From NCBI RefSeq assembly GCF_037975245.1, contig NC_092569.1:345001-409000 (forward strand): a stretch of DNA of 64,000 nt. Reading direction: 5' to 3'. The notes beneath the pieces were generated by a model. That model was not told where the DNA came from. It ran no database searches and saw only the letters and a program-made list of their open reading frames with translations. Position 1 is the stretch's first letter. The number at the start of each line of letters is the position of its first letter. This document shows positions 63,166 through 64,000 of this stretch, piece after piece. A program made the position numbers and the translations under genes. This DNA comes from Apostichopus japonicus (Eukaryota > Echinodermata > Holothuroidea > Aspidochirotida > Stichopodidae).

Positions 63166-64000
63166 GTAGACTTCCTTAAAAGCCTCTTCATGTCTTGCTT
63201 CAAGTCTTAAGATAGTGACATCTTTTACATTTTGTAATTTGACCTTAGCCTGGAACCAGTACCCGTCCATCTTTCAAATTGTCTCGTTACATTTCTGCCA
63301 ATCCACAGGTGATCTATGAAGATATTCTAGGACACCAACAACCGATCCTGCTGGCCCTACACAACACCCAACAATTCCTGACAGACAGCAGTTCTGAGCT
63401 GACCACCGATGTACGCAAGAAGCTACAGGACGGAAGCACATCTCTGCAAAAGCGTTATGAAACTGTCGTACGTGATTCCGAGACCCGCACTCGGCAATTG
63501 AGCACAGGTGATGAAGACTTGGAGCAAGTCGAACCGGACATGGCTAAATTTGAGGAGTGGTTACAGTCTGCTGAAAGAAACTTGGATAAACTCACCCAGA
63601 ATGTGGGAACGGACTTGGACACCCTCAAGAAACAGGTTGGTACTATCAATTTATTTTCACCCTCAGTTTGAAATTCCAAATGAAATATTTTTTATAGATC
63701 CTCACAAATGTTTAGAAATGAAAAGAGTGTGTTTCAGGGGGAGGGGGAGGACAAGGCAGCCGAGGGGATCATTATTTTAGGCTTTGTTGATTTCAGACAG
63801 AATTTTTGCTCTCATGTGGATTCTTTGCTGATTTTGTTTTATTGTGACCAATTTTGTTATCAATAGGTACGAAATCTAAGAGATTTTAACCAAGAGGTAT
63901 TCACCCACAAAAGTGACCTTGGCATGATCAGCATGACTGGTCAGAAGTTCGTAAAGGATTCTGCAAGTCACCGCAACACCCTGGCTGGTTTCCGTTCCAG
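4771..64000 (+). CDS. MACF1: Spectraplakin gene (MACF1/dystonin/Short stop family), 54 exons, 3' end outside window
   Basis: A giant cytolinker that joins actin filaments to microtubules and membrane junctions. I chained 54 exons by GT-AG junctions and codon phase; joined they stay open for about 4,430 codons. Order by approximate residue: lipid-anchor-like N terminus 1-112, CH2 domain 113-251, poly-Gln linker 252-270, plakin domain 271-2195 (SH3 near 803-855, a disordered insert 911-1830), disordered linker 2196-2418, spectrin-repeat rod 2419 to the edge. CH1 is absent, so this is a CH2-only isoform; longer isoforms would start upstream of the window. EF-hand, GAR and C-terminal microtubule-binding parts would lie to the right. 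Introns without their own entry were read and hold nothing recognised. The family is certain; MACF1 versus DST is not meaningful in an invertebrate with one ancestral gene. Single exon edges may be wrong. Confidence 0.93.
5107..7051 (+). other. Intron 1
   Basis: Nothing recognisable except a short 10-bp-type repeat around 6630-6690 built from catagcatat-like words. The open frame at 5540-5944 shows no known protein content or splice context and is taken as chance. Confidence 0.7.
7052..7245 (+). CDS. MACF1: Exon 2: linker and first part of CH2 domain
   Basis: Starts [13 protein letters not shown], then NLKVWAQRM and [17 protein letters not shown], the hallmark core of a type 2 calponin-homology domain (the W-RDG-AFNA-IH signature). 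The ISD start aligns with the short SDI linker that precedes CH2 in vertebrate MACF1/DST. Ends two bases into an Arg codon before gtcagt. Confidence 0.96.
8508..8668. repeat. 12-bp G-rich minisatellite
   Basis: About thirteen tandem copies of a 12-bp unit close to gtgggagggcag, with gtggtagaacag variants. Because 12 is a multiple of three it produces long repetitive frames (Gly/Arg-rich on one strand, Pro/Leu-rich on the other) that are not genes. Confidence 0.93.
8965..9105. repeat. 12-bp C/T-rich minisatellite
   Basis: Roughly twelve copies of tccttgcccctc, two of them expanded to 13 bp by an extra T. It lies 300 bp after another 12-bp array of opposite strand composition. Confidence 0.93.
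14170..14240 (-). mobile_element. tRNA-derived SINE-like head
   Basis: Read on the minus strand, the sequence has a box-A-like tagctcagtgg, then gttaacgccggtgcctttc, then a box-B-like ggtcccaagtttgagtc at tRNA spacing. The anticodon arm pairs poorly, so it is not a working tRNA gene. A tRNA-derived SINE head or a decayed tRNA pseudogene fits best. No tail or target duplication was found. Confidence 0.45.
14678..14793 (+). CDS. MACF1: Exon 3: middle of CH2 domain
   Basis: Completes the Arg codon and reads [14 protein letters not shown], then [20 protein letters not shown]. These match the CH2 helix that follows the AFNAIIH core and the conserved [10 protein letters not shown] turn. Ends one base into an Asp codon before gtaaag. 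Confidence 0.96.
14976..15082 (+). CDS. MACF1: Exon 4: end of CH2 domain
   Basis: Reads [20 protein letters not shown] and then [16 protein letters not shown], the last CH2 helix (DEKSIITYVSS in relatives) and the start of the linker. The true donor gtaagt at 15083 is the first of seven near-identical donors, because the 3' part of this exon is tandemly copied into the intron. Confidence 0.95.
15083..15545 (+). repeat. Tandem copies of exon 4 3' end with its 5' splice site
   Basis: Six full copies and one partial copy of a 66-70 bp unit. Each holds a sequence like the last 55-60 exonic bases (tgtacaatg, cccaaaagtccccacaaaac) followed by its own gagtaagt donor. With the real exon end this gives seven intact gtaagt donors in a row. 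Copies differ by single substitutions and 1-bp indels. The first downstream extension reads GTA AGT TGA, so later donors would add a stop codon. Confidence 0.95.
15546..17282 (+). other. Rest of intron 4
   Basis: AT-rich sequence with short A-runs near 15610 and 15790. Minus-strand open frames around 15740-16400 are hydrophobic read-throughs of A/T-rich DNA and resemble no known protein. Confidence 0.7.
17283..17447 (+). CDS. MACF1: Exon 5: poly-Gln linker and start of plakin domain
   Basis: Begins with Ala followed by a Gln-rich tract of 12 residues broken by one Arg, then [20 protein letters not shown] and [15 protein letters not shown]. The WIRHAT segment matches the first plakin-domain helix of vertebrate MACF1 (IPWIRQHT...). 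Phase 0 at both ends. Gln tract length may vary between individuals because it is coded mostly by pure CAA/CAG repeats. Confidence 0.93.
17457..17566. repeat. 10-bp tandem repeat next to a donor
   Basis: Eleven copies of gttattagtg with gttactagtg variants, beginning only ten bases after the exon 5 donor at 17448. Confidence 0.93.
18281..18376 (+). CDS. MACF1: Exon 6: plakin domain
   Basis: 32 codons: [20 protein letters not shown] and [12 protein letters not shown]. This helical segment matches the plakin-domain piece in which vertebrates have LKALYNQYIHFKETEI. Phase 0 at both ends. Confidence 0.93.
18628..18758 (+). CDS. MACF1: Exon 7: plakin domain
   Basis: [20 protein letters not shown] then [20 protein letters not shown]. 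Equivalent to the vertebrate segment running KLPQGYHPNDVEEEWGKL: the pattern Pro-Gly-Leu-His-x-Asn-Asp-hydrophobic with a Trp a few residues on is kept. Ends two bases into a codon before gtaagt. Confidence 0.94.
19323..19491 (+). CDS. MACF1: Exon 8: plakin domain spectrin repeat
   Basis: Completes Arg and encodes [20 protein letters not shown] and [20 protein letters not shown], then [13 protein letters not shown]. Coiled-coil heptad spacing typical of plakin spectrin repeat 3. Phase 0 at the end, before gtaaga. Confidence 0.93.
20073..20161 (+). CDS. MACF1: Exon 9: plakin domain spectrin repeat
   Basis: [20 protein letters not shown] then [10 protein letters not shown]. Matches the vertebrate CEGLIRQLQVDLQILRDEKY segment (shared CEG-IR-L motif). 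Ends two bases into a Lys codon before gttagt. Confidence 0.93.
20172..20222. repeat. Short 9-10-bp tandem repeat next to a donor
   Basis: Five to six degenerate copies of tacccacgt, starting ten bases after the exon 9 donor. Confidence 0.85.
20531..20735 (+). CDS. MACF1: Exon 10: plakin domain
   Basis: [20 protein letters not shown], a Thr/Val/Arg-rich bridge, then [20 protein letters not shown]. The helix with LHECQTWIQ parallels the vertebrate FVYELLSWVEEMQ helix that starts the next spectrin repeat. The bridge is lineage-variable. Phase 0 at the end. Confidence 0.93.
20983..21111 (+). CDS. MACF1: Exon 11: plakin domain spectrin repeat
   Basis: 43 codons including [20 protein letters not shown] and [16 protein letters not shown]. 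Corresponds to the vertebrate segment with VELQLETQQHIHTSVEEL. Phase 0 at both ends. Confidence 0.92.
21290..21367 (+). CDS. MACF1: Exon 12: plakin domain spectrin repeat
   Basis: 26 codons: [20 protein letters not shown] and SYKQLL. It aligns with the vertebrate SYAETLGKLETQYCKL piece. Phase 0 at both ends. Confidence 0.9.
21647..21808 (+). CDS. MACF1: Exon 13: plakin domain, diagnostic motif
   Basis: Contains [20 protein letters not shown] then [10 protein letters not shown]. This is the most diagnostic plakin-family stretch: vertebrate proteins read FVSRATAELIWLNEKEEEEL and YDWSD-N at the same place. Phase 0 at both ends. Confidence 0.97.
22035..22139 (+). CDS. MACF1: Exon 14: plakin domain
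   Basis: [20 protein letters not shown] then HHPASDTIR. Vertebrates have ELTMELEEKQDVF and ENHPAKQTV at the same spot. Ends in phase 0 at an authentic donor that is then repeated about twenty times in the intron. Confidence 0.96.
22130..22790 (+). repeat. Minisatellite made from exon 14 end plus donor
   Basis: About twenty copies of a 23-30 bp unit whose core is cactatcagggtaagg, identical to the last nine exonic bases and the donor, followed by a variable G/A-rich spacer. The last copies (after 22590) use a longer spacer containing gactgggt-aggaagagagg. Reading past the true donor meets a TAA within the first copy. Confidence 0.95.
23180..23275 (+). CDS. MACF1: Exon 15: plakin domain
   Basis: [20 protein letters not shown] then [12 protein letters not shown]. 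Directly comparable to vertebrate AYSAAVQSQLQWMKQLCLCV followed by EQHVKENTAYFQ. Phase 0 at both ends. Confidence 0.96.
23276..27634 (+). other. Intron 15 (4.4 kb)
   Basis: Very AT-rich. Short simple repeats only: tatata at about 26150-26163 and attt repeats at about 26187-26208, plus G-runs near 26470 and 26625. No exon or mobile element was recognised. Confidence 0.7.
27635..27757 (+). CDS. MACF1: Exon 16: plakin domain helix before SH3
   Basis: [20 protein letters not shown] then [20 protein letters not shown]. Matches vertebrate FFSDARELESFLRNLQDSI. Phase 0 at both ends. A TTTCC tandem repeat begins about fifteen bases after the donor. Confidence 0.96.
27772..27797. repeat. Short tttcc repeat next to a donor
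   Basis: Four to five copies of ctttc close behind the donor of the exon ending at 27757. Confidence 0.7.
28523..28669 (+). CDS. MACF1: Exon 17: start of the plakin SH3 domain
   Basis: A helical lead ([17 protein letters not shown]) followed by [11 protein letters not shown]. The A-V-C-D-Y strand replaces the ALYDY motif of ordinary SH3 domains, exactly as in other plakins, whose SH3 packs against a spectrin repeat and has lost the usual ligand pocket. Phase 0 at both ends. Confidence 0.96.
29076..29230 (+). CDS. MACF1: Exon 18: rest of SH3 domain and start of next spectrin repeat
   Basis: [20 protein letters not shown], then [20 protein letters not shown]. Shares with vertebrates the ECVLEDNSQRTKW strand and the very conserved VPSVCFLIPPPNKDAIE. 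Ends two bases into an Arg codon before gtttct, a weak donor. Confidence 0.96.
29357..29432. repeat. 40-bp direct duplication
   Basis: Two copies of a 40-bp unit containing gctacaatgaccccctaagg, at 29357 and 29397. Confidence 0.9.
29866..30252 (+). mobile_element. 5'-truncated, frameshifted LINE (non-LTR retrotransposon) 3' end
   Basis: One frame from 29866 gives [20 protein letters not shown], the conserved C-terminal end of a LINE reverse transcriptase. After a break, another frame gives [20 protein letters not shown] followed by [17 protein letters not shown] and a stop at 30152, the usual tail of such ORF2 proteins. The element ends in about four copies of tttac (30229-30252), a typical LINE 3' microsatellite. 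The frame break, stops and loss of the 5' part show it is dead. The left edge is uncertain. Confidence 0.8.
30331..30457 (+). CDS. MACF1: Exon 19: plakin spectrin repeat after SH3
   Basis: Completes Arg and encodes [20 protein letters not shown] then [20 protein letters not shown]. Parallels vertebrate VEQSYQKVMALWHQLHVNTK. Phase 0 at the end, which lets it splice either to exon 20 or to exon 22. Confidence 0.93.
30896..31090. repeat. Composite tandem repeat of tagctatatagacacatagg words
   Basis: Degenerate copies of ctatatagacacataggtat, including a higher-order duplication of about 67 bp (roughly 30948-31014 and 31015-31081). It ends about 100 bases before the exon 20 acceptor. Confidence 0.88.
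31192..33949 (+). CDS. MACF1: Exon 20: giant disordered insert within the plakin region
   Basis: 2,758 bp encoding about 919 residues with no folded domain that I recognise. It starts [16 protein letters not shown] and is rich in Ser, Pro, Glu, Asp, Gln and Thr, with many SP/TP pairs. Near the start [18 protein letters not shown] is a possible SH3-ligand-like proline motif. It contains a 39-residue tandem duplication (33262-33495) and a looser repeat of about 75 residues around 32600-33070 (FIDEDE / YIDEEM and IVDSEILPP / IIDSEIVPP). It ends one base into a codon at ggtaagc, so it must be used together with exon 21. Exon identity is firm from the uninterrupted frame; function is unknown. Confidence 0.9.
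33262..33495 (+). repeat. 117-bp coding tandem duplication
   Basis: Two in-frame copies of 39 codons beginning ENISPSS and ending SPPRKTQD, at 33262 and 33379, with few differences (for example NDRRIPTK versus KDRGIPTK). A recent duplication inside the disordered exon. Confidence 0.95.
34487..34644 (+). CDS. MACF1: Exon 21: linker to the second half of the plakin region
   Basis: Completes Val and reads [20 protein letters not shown] then [20 protein letters not shown] and ALEALRTDQ. Acidic and helical at the end. Starts in phase 1 and ends in phase 0, so with exon 20 it forms a frame-neutral pair of 2,916 bp. Confidence 0.9.
35078..35250 (+). CDS. MACF1: Exon 22: plakin spectrin repeat
   Basis: [40 protein letters not shown] and [18 protein letters not shown]. 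Spectrin-repeat helix with a central Trp. Ends two bases into an Arg codon; the donor ACAAG|gtaagaca is the seed of the large array that follows. Confidence 0.93.
35251..36412 (+). repeat. 1.16-kb array derived from exon 22 end plus donor, dense in GTAAG
   Basis: About nineteen copies of a 40-95 bp unit. Each carries gtaacaaggtaagacaagtc and tgtttgttag, followed by a variable number of aggtaag/atgtaag words. The first part copies the exon end gtgacaag and its donor with one base change. Nearly every 6-7 bp holds a gtaag, so there are scores of 5'-splice-site-like sequences. Minus-strand Leu/Thr/Tyr-rich frames here are repeat artefacts. A TAA follows at once if the true donor is skipped. Confidence 0.95.
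36938..37076 (+). CDS. MACF1: Exon 23: plakin spectrin repeat
   Basis: Completes Arg and encodes [20 protein letters not shown] then [20 protein letters not shown] and YDEKVQ. Phase 0 at the end before gttcgt. The following intron carries the hAT element. Confidence 0.93.
37156..38366. mobile_element. Complete non-autonomous hAT-type DNA transposon
   Basis: Termini are inverted: TAGTGTTTGCACGGGT at the left and, reading inward from the right, TAGTGTTTACACGGGT (one mismatch in 16). The element is flanked by an exact 8-bp duplication attctttg at 37148-37155 and 38367-38374, the hAT hallmark. Subterminal palindromic gggtacccg words lie at both ends. Inside are four diverged copies of an 80-130 bp unit (around 37275, 37445, 37570 and 37690) containing gacttagtgtggtgttaggc. 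No transposase frame was found, so it would depend on a transposase supplied elsewhere. Confidence 0.93.
38733..38908 (+). CDS. MACF1: Exon 24: plakin spectrin repeat
   Basis: [20 protein letters not shown], then [20 protein letters not shown]. The [11 protein letters not shown] helix C motif is typical of spectrin repeats in plakins (vertebrate LQERWHRVIAQ). Ends two bases into Arg before gtatcg. Confidence 0.95.
39361..39604 (+). CDS. MACF1: Exon 25: plakin spectrin repeat
   Basis: [20 protein letters not shown], then [20 protein letters not shown] and [20 protein letters not shown]. The W-I-S-E-A-E start of a spectrin repeat helix A parallels vertebrate LIKWIEETTAQQEMM. Phase 0 at the end before gtatca. 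Confidence 0.94.
40252..40458 (+). CDS. MACF1: Exon 26: end of the plakin domain
   Basis: [40 protein letters not shown] and [20 protein letters not shown]. The SPKRQR followed by a helix with L-SRY-ELV lines up with vertebrate SPGKRRRMLSSSDAI and DLRTRYTALVTLT at the C-terminal end of the plakin domain. Phase 0 at both ends. Confidence 0.95.
40459..44957 (+). other. Intron 26 (4.5 kb) at the plakin/rod boundary
   Basis: In vertebrate MACF1b and dystonin-b this position takes optional exons encoding plakin repeats. I read it for such an exon and found none. It is AT-rich with short tatata runs (40832, 41008), a gat repeat near 43220 and a G-run near 44650. A spliceable-looking 124-bp open segment at 42292-42415 is discussed under rejected items. 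Confidence 0.6.
44958..45626 (+). CDS. MACF1: Exon 27: disordered linker between plakin domain and rod
   Basis: 223 codons opening [20 protein letters not shown] then [20 protein letters not shown]. Basic first, then Ser/Pro/Asp-rich, ending in a structured-looking [16 protein letters not shown] and [20 protein letters not shown]. No domain recognised. Donor gtaggg follows TTG in phase 0. The frame stays open beyond it to 45743, so a longer or terminal version is possible but less likely. Confidence 0.87.
46101..46247 (+). CDS. MACF1: Exon 28: first rod segment
   Basis: 49 codons: [20 protein letters not shown] then [20 protein letters not shown] and LTFQLEKHR. The length equals that of exons 30, 40 and 52 (147 bp each), and the helix with L-YW is in the same place, so it probably belongs to the same repeated exon class. 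Confidence 0.93.
46687..46923 (+). CDS. MACF1: Exon 29: rod, super-module 1 start
   Basis: 79 codons: [20 protein letters not shown] then [20 protein letters not shown] and [20 protein letters not shown]. Homologous to exons 39 and 51 (compare [20 protein letters not shown] and [20 protein letters not shown]). Phase 0 at both ends. A degenerate G-rich minisatellite follows 40-50 bases after the donor. Confidence 0.94.
46965..47100. repeat. Degenerate G-rich minisatellite behind a donor
   Basis: Loose repeats of gcagtagggta and gttgagtagggt words, beginning about 40 bases after the donor at 46924. Confidence 0.7.
47371..47517 (+). CDS. MACF1: Exon 30: rod
   Basis: 49 codons: [20 protein letters not shown] then [20 protein letters not shown]. 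Same length and pattern as exons 40 ([18 protein letters not shown]) and 52 ([18 protein letters not shown]). Confidence 0.95.
48082..48507 (+). CDS. MACF1: Exon 31: rod
   Basis: 142 codons in one exon: [20 protein letters not shown], then [20 protein letters not shown] and [20 protein letters not shown]. The homologous block in super-module 2 is also 142 codons but is split 47+95 (exons 41 and 42), and in super-module 3 it is split after 109 codons. Confidence 0.95.
48978..49298 (+). CDS. MACF1: Exon 32: rod
   Basis: 107 codons: [20 protein letters not shown], then [20 protein letters not shown]. Homologous to exon 43 ([20 protein letters not shown]). Phase 0 at both ends. Confidence 0.95.
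49829..49943 (+). CDS. MACF1: Exon 33: rod
   Basis: 115 bp: [20 protein letters not shown] then [18 protein letters not shown]. Ends one base into Val. Its counterpart exon 44 has the same length and phase. Confidence 0.94.
50078..50166. repeat. 24-bp tandem repeat ahead of an acceptor
   Basis: Three full copies and one decayed copy of ggcaatgtaatcattcttaa plus cttt, at 50078, 50102, 50126 and 50150. The array ends about 18 bases before the exon 34 acceptor and supplies part of its pyrimidine-rich stretch. Confidence 0.93.
50185..50399 (+). CDS. MACF1: Exon 34: rod
   Basis: 215 bp: [20 protein letters not shown] then [20 protein letters not shown] and [15 protein letters not shown]. Same length and phase as exon 45, with conserved ending ([16 protein letters not shown] there). 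Confidence 0.96.
50645..50818. repeat. 15-bp tandem repeat ahead of an acceptor
   Basis: Nearly twelve copies of gatattaactatgag, very homogeneous, ending twenty bases before the exon 35 acceptor. Each copy carries a branch-point-like ttaac followed by AG. Open frames on both strands through here are repeat artefacts. Confidence 0.95.
50839..51156 (+). CDS. MACF1: Exon 35: rod
   Basis: 106 codons: [20 protein letters not shown], then [20 protein letters not shown] and [20 protein letters not shown]. Same length as exon 46, sharing ID/LDD-N-R-EK and [17 protein letters not shown]. Confidence 0.96.
51537..51860 (+). CDS. MACF1: Exon 36: rod
   Basis: 108 codons: [20 protein letters not shown], then [20 protein letters not shown] and [10 protein letters not shown]. 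Its counterpart in super-module 2 is split in two (exons 47 and 48, 109 codons together). The 3' end and donor are copied into the intron. Confidence 0.96.
51945..52250 (+). repeat. 94-bp tandem repeat of exon 36 end, donor and acceptor-like end
   Basis: Three full copies and a decayed fourth. Each has gatattgtag (acceptor-like), a 38-bp segment ending catacagatacaacaactgg-ag that copies the exon 36 end, then the donor gtgagaatat and an AT-rich spacer with gatctgtgattgatt. The 38-bp segments lie at 51945-51982, 52039-52076 and 52133-52170, spaced exactly 94 bp apart. Confidence 0.95.
52441..52654 (+). CDS. MACF1: Exon 37: rod
   Basis: [20 protein letters not shown] then [20 protein letters not shown] and a Ser/Arg-rich loop ending QQTSYYFD. 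Homologous start to exon 49 ([20 protein letters not shown]). Ends one base into Asp, as exon 49 does. Confidence 0.94.
53137..53381 (+). CDS. MACF1: Exon 38: rod, super-module 1 end
   Basis: [20 protein letters not shown], then [20 protein letters not shown]. Counterpart of exon 50 ([20 protein letters not shown]). Phase 0 at the end. Confidence 0.94.
53885..54085 (+). CDS. MACF1: Exon 39: rod, super-module 2 start
   Basis: 67 codons: [40 protein letters not shown] then [13 protein letters not shown]. Shorter by about 12 codons than exons 29 and 51; the donor gtatac is weak, so its 3' end is the least certain here. Confidence 0.88.
54086..55797 (+). other. Intron 39 (1.7 kb)
   Basis: AT-rich with no recognised element. 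A long C/T-rich stretch lies at about 55640-55700, roughly 100 bases before the acceptor of exon 40, which itself has no pyrimidine tract next to it. Confidence 0.7.
55798..55944 (+). CDS. MACF1: Exon 40: rod (weak acceptor)
   Basis: 49 codons: [20 protein letters not shown] then [20 protein letters not shown]. The start is set by alignment: from 55798 the exon is 147 bp like exons 30 and 52, and its N-terminal 21 residues align without gaps to exon 52. The adjacent upstream sequence has no pyrimidine tract; a branch-point-like gactaac lies 10-15 bases before the AG. Confidence 0.85.
56056..56147. repeat. 46-bp direct duplication
   Basis: Two copies of a 46-bp unit starting tagtcttcc, containing caatgcaacagga and tctatcctgt, at 56056 and 56102, in the intron before exon 41. 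Confidence 0.9.
56215..56355 (+). CDS. MACF1: Exon 41: rod
   Basis: 47 codons: [20 protein letters not shown] then [20 protein letters not shown]. Together with exon 42 it makes the 142-codon block that is a single exon (31) in super-module 1. Confidence 0.94.
56771..57055 (+). CDS. MACF1: Exon 42: rod
   Basis: 95 codons: [40 protein letters not shown] then [20 protein letters not shown]. Matches exon 31 ([35 protein letters not shown]). Donor gtttgg is weak. Confidence 0.93.
57385..57687 (+). CDS. MACF1: Exon 43: rod
   Basis: 101 codons: [20 protein letters not shown], then [20 protein letters not shown] and [20 protein letters not shown]. Counterpart of exon 32. Confidence 0.95.
58126..58240 (+). 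CDS. MACF1: Exon 44: rod
   Basis: 115 bp: [20 protein letters not shown] then [18 protein letters not shown]. Same length and end phase as exon 33. Confidence 0.95.
58469..58683 (+). CDS. MACF1: Exon 45: rod
   Basis: 215 bp: [20 protein letters not shown], then [20 protein letters not shown] and [16 protein letters not shown]. Same length and phase as exon 34. Confidence 0.96.
58696..58815. repeat. 15-16-bp tandem repeat next to a donor
   Basis: About eight copies of actgagtccatcagtg, with gtctgagt and actgagtacatcagtg variants, starting about twelve bases after the exon 45 donor. Confidence 0.93.
59235..59552 (+). CDS. MACF1: Exon 46: rod
   Basis: 106 codons: [20 protein letters not shown], then [20 protein letters not shown] and [20 protein letters not shown]. 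Same length as exon 35. Confidence 0.96.
59857..60023 (+). CDS. MACF1: Exon 47: rod
   Basis: [20 protein letters not shown], then [20 protein letters not shown] and TRL. Ends two bases into Leu at CT|gtgagt; reading through instead gives an immediate TGA after Leu. First half of the block that is one exon (36) in super-module 1. Confidence 0.94.
60419..60578 (+). CDS. MACF1: Exon 48: rod
   Basis: Completes Leu and reads [20 protein letters not shown] then [20 protein letters not shown]. Exons 47+48 together give 109 codons versus 108 in exon 36. Phase 0 at the end. Confidence 0.94.
60626..60748. repeat. 42-bp tandem repeat behind a donor
   Basis: Three copies of a 42-43-bp unit containing aaaaagtaacaattg and caaaactccataaagacaac, beginning about 47 bases after the exon 48 donor. 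Confidence 0.93.
61190..61388 (+). CDS. MACF1: Exon 49: rod
   Basis: [20 protein letters not shown], then a basic loop ([17 protein letters not shown]) and [14 protein letters not shown]. Counterpart of exon 37; ends one base into Asp at gtgaat. Confidence 0.92.
61702..61943 (+). CDS. MACF1: Exon 50: rod, super-module 2 end
   Basis: [20 protein letters not shown], then [20 protein letters not shown]. Counterpart of exon 38. Phase 0 at the end. Confidence 0.95.
62172..62405 (+). CDS. MACF1: Exon 51: rod, super-module 3 start
   Basis: 78 codons: [40 protein letters not shown] and [18 protein letters not shown]. Counterpart of exons 29 and 39. Confidence 0.95.
62556..62702 (+). CDS. MACF1: Exon 52: rod
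   Basis: 49 codons: [20 protein letters not shown] then [20 protein letters not shown]. Third member of the 147-bp exon class (30, 40, 52). Confidence 0.96.
62703..62834. repeat. 66-bp duplication starting exactly at a donor
   Basis: Two copies of a 66-bp unit beginning gtacattaat, the first starting at the donor of exon 52 (62703) and the second at 62769, so the donor gtacat is present twice. Confidence 0.93.
63112..63162. repeat. (TA)n microsatellite
   Basis: About 25 uninterrupted TA dinucleotides in the intron before exon 53. Confidence 0.97.
63309..63635 (+). CDS. MACF1: Exon 53: rod
   Basis: 109 codons: [20 protein letters not shown], then [20 protein letters not shown] and [12 protein letters not shown]. 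First 109 codons of the third copy of the 142-codon block. Confidence 0.95.
63867..64000 (+). CDS. MACF1: Exon 54: rod, cut by the window edge
   Basis: [33 protein letters not shown], then [12 protein letters not shown]. The first 33 codons finish the 142-codon block and the frame runs straight on into what is a separate exon (32, 43) in the other modules. Incomplete at the right edge. Confidence 0.93.

Overview
The window is a piece of an intron-rich animal nuclear genome. It holds most of one protein-coding gene on the + strand, a spectraplakin (the MACF1 / dystonin / Short stop family of actin-microtubule cross-linkers). By reading splice junctions and codon phase I could chain 54 exons without a break in frame, from a start codon at 4771 to the right edge, where the last exon runs off. 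That is about 4,430 codons. Small exons, introns of 0.15-7.4 kb, DNA-transposon and LINE remnants and abundant minisatellites point to an invertebrate metazoan. The protein resembles vertebrate MACF1/DST closely enough to align loop by loop, which suits a marine deuterostome (an echinoderm or hemichordate) or a lophotrochozoan. The sequence alone does not settle which.

Layout. 1-4770: non-coding, either upstream of this transcript or an intron of longer isoforms whose CH1 exons lie outside the window; it carries a 19-bp minisatellite. 4771-5106: an alternative first exon encoding a Met-Gly-Cys N terminus rich in cysteine, which looks like a lipid anchor. 7052-15082: the second calponin-homology domain (CH2) in three exons. 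17283-30457: a poly-Gln linker, then the plakin domain with its spectrin repeats and embedded SH3 fold. 31192-33949: a 2.76-kb exon encoding about 919 disordered residues inserted in the plakin region. 34487-40458: the rest of the plakin domain. 44958-45626: a second disordered linker exon. 46101-64000: the spectrin-repeat rod, which continues beyond the window.

Two patterns stand out. First, the rod is built from a tandem super-module of roughly 830-855 residues (about eight spectrin repeats). Its second copy repeats the first exon by exon, often with identical exon lengths and phases, and a third copy starts at 62172. Second, minisatellites cluster at exon edges. At least four arrays (after exons ending 15082, 22139, 35250 and 51860) are tandem copies of the exon 3' end plus its own 5' splice site, so the real donor is followed by several to dozens of near-perfect decoy donors. 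Other arrays start at, or close behind, a donor or end just before an acceptor. The copies after 51860 also carry acceptor-like ends and form three stop-free 38-nt pseudo-exons whose sum keeps frame.

Mobile elements: a complete 1.2-kb non-autonomous hAT element (37156-38366) with an exact 8-bp target duplication, a 5'-truncated, frameshifted LINE fragment (about 29866-30252), and a possible tRNA-derived SINE head near 14170-14240. I saw no second convincing gene, structural RNA gene or CRISPR array.
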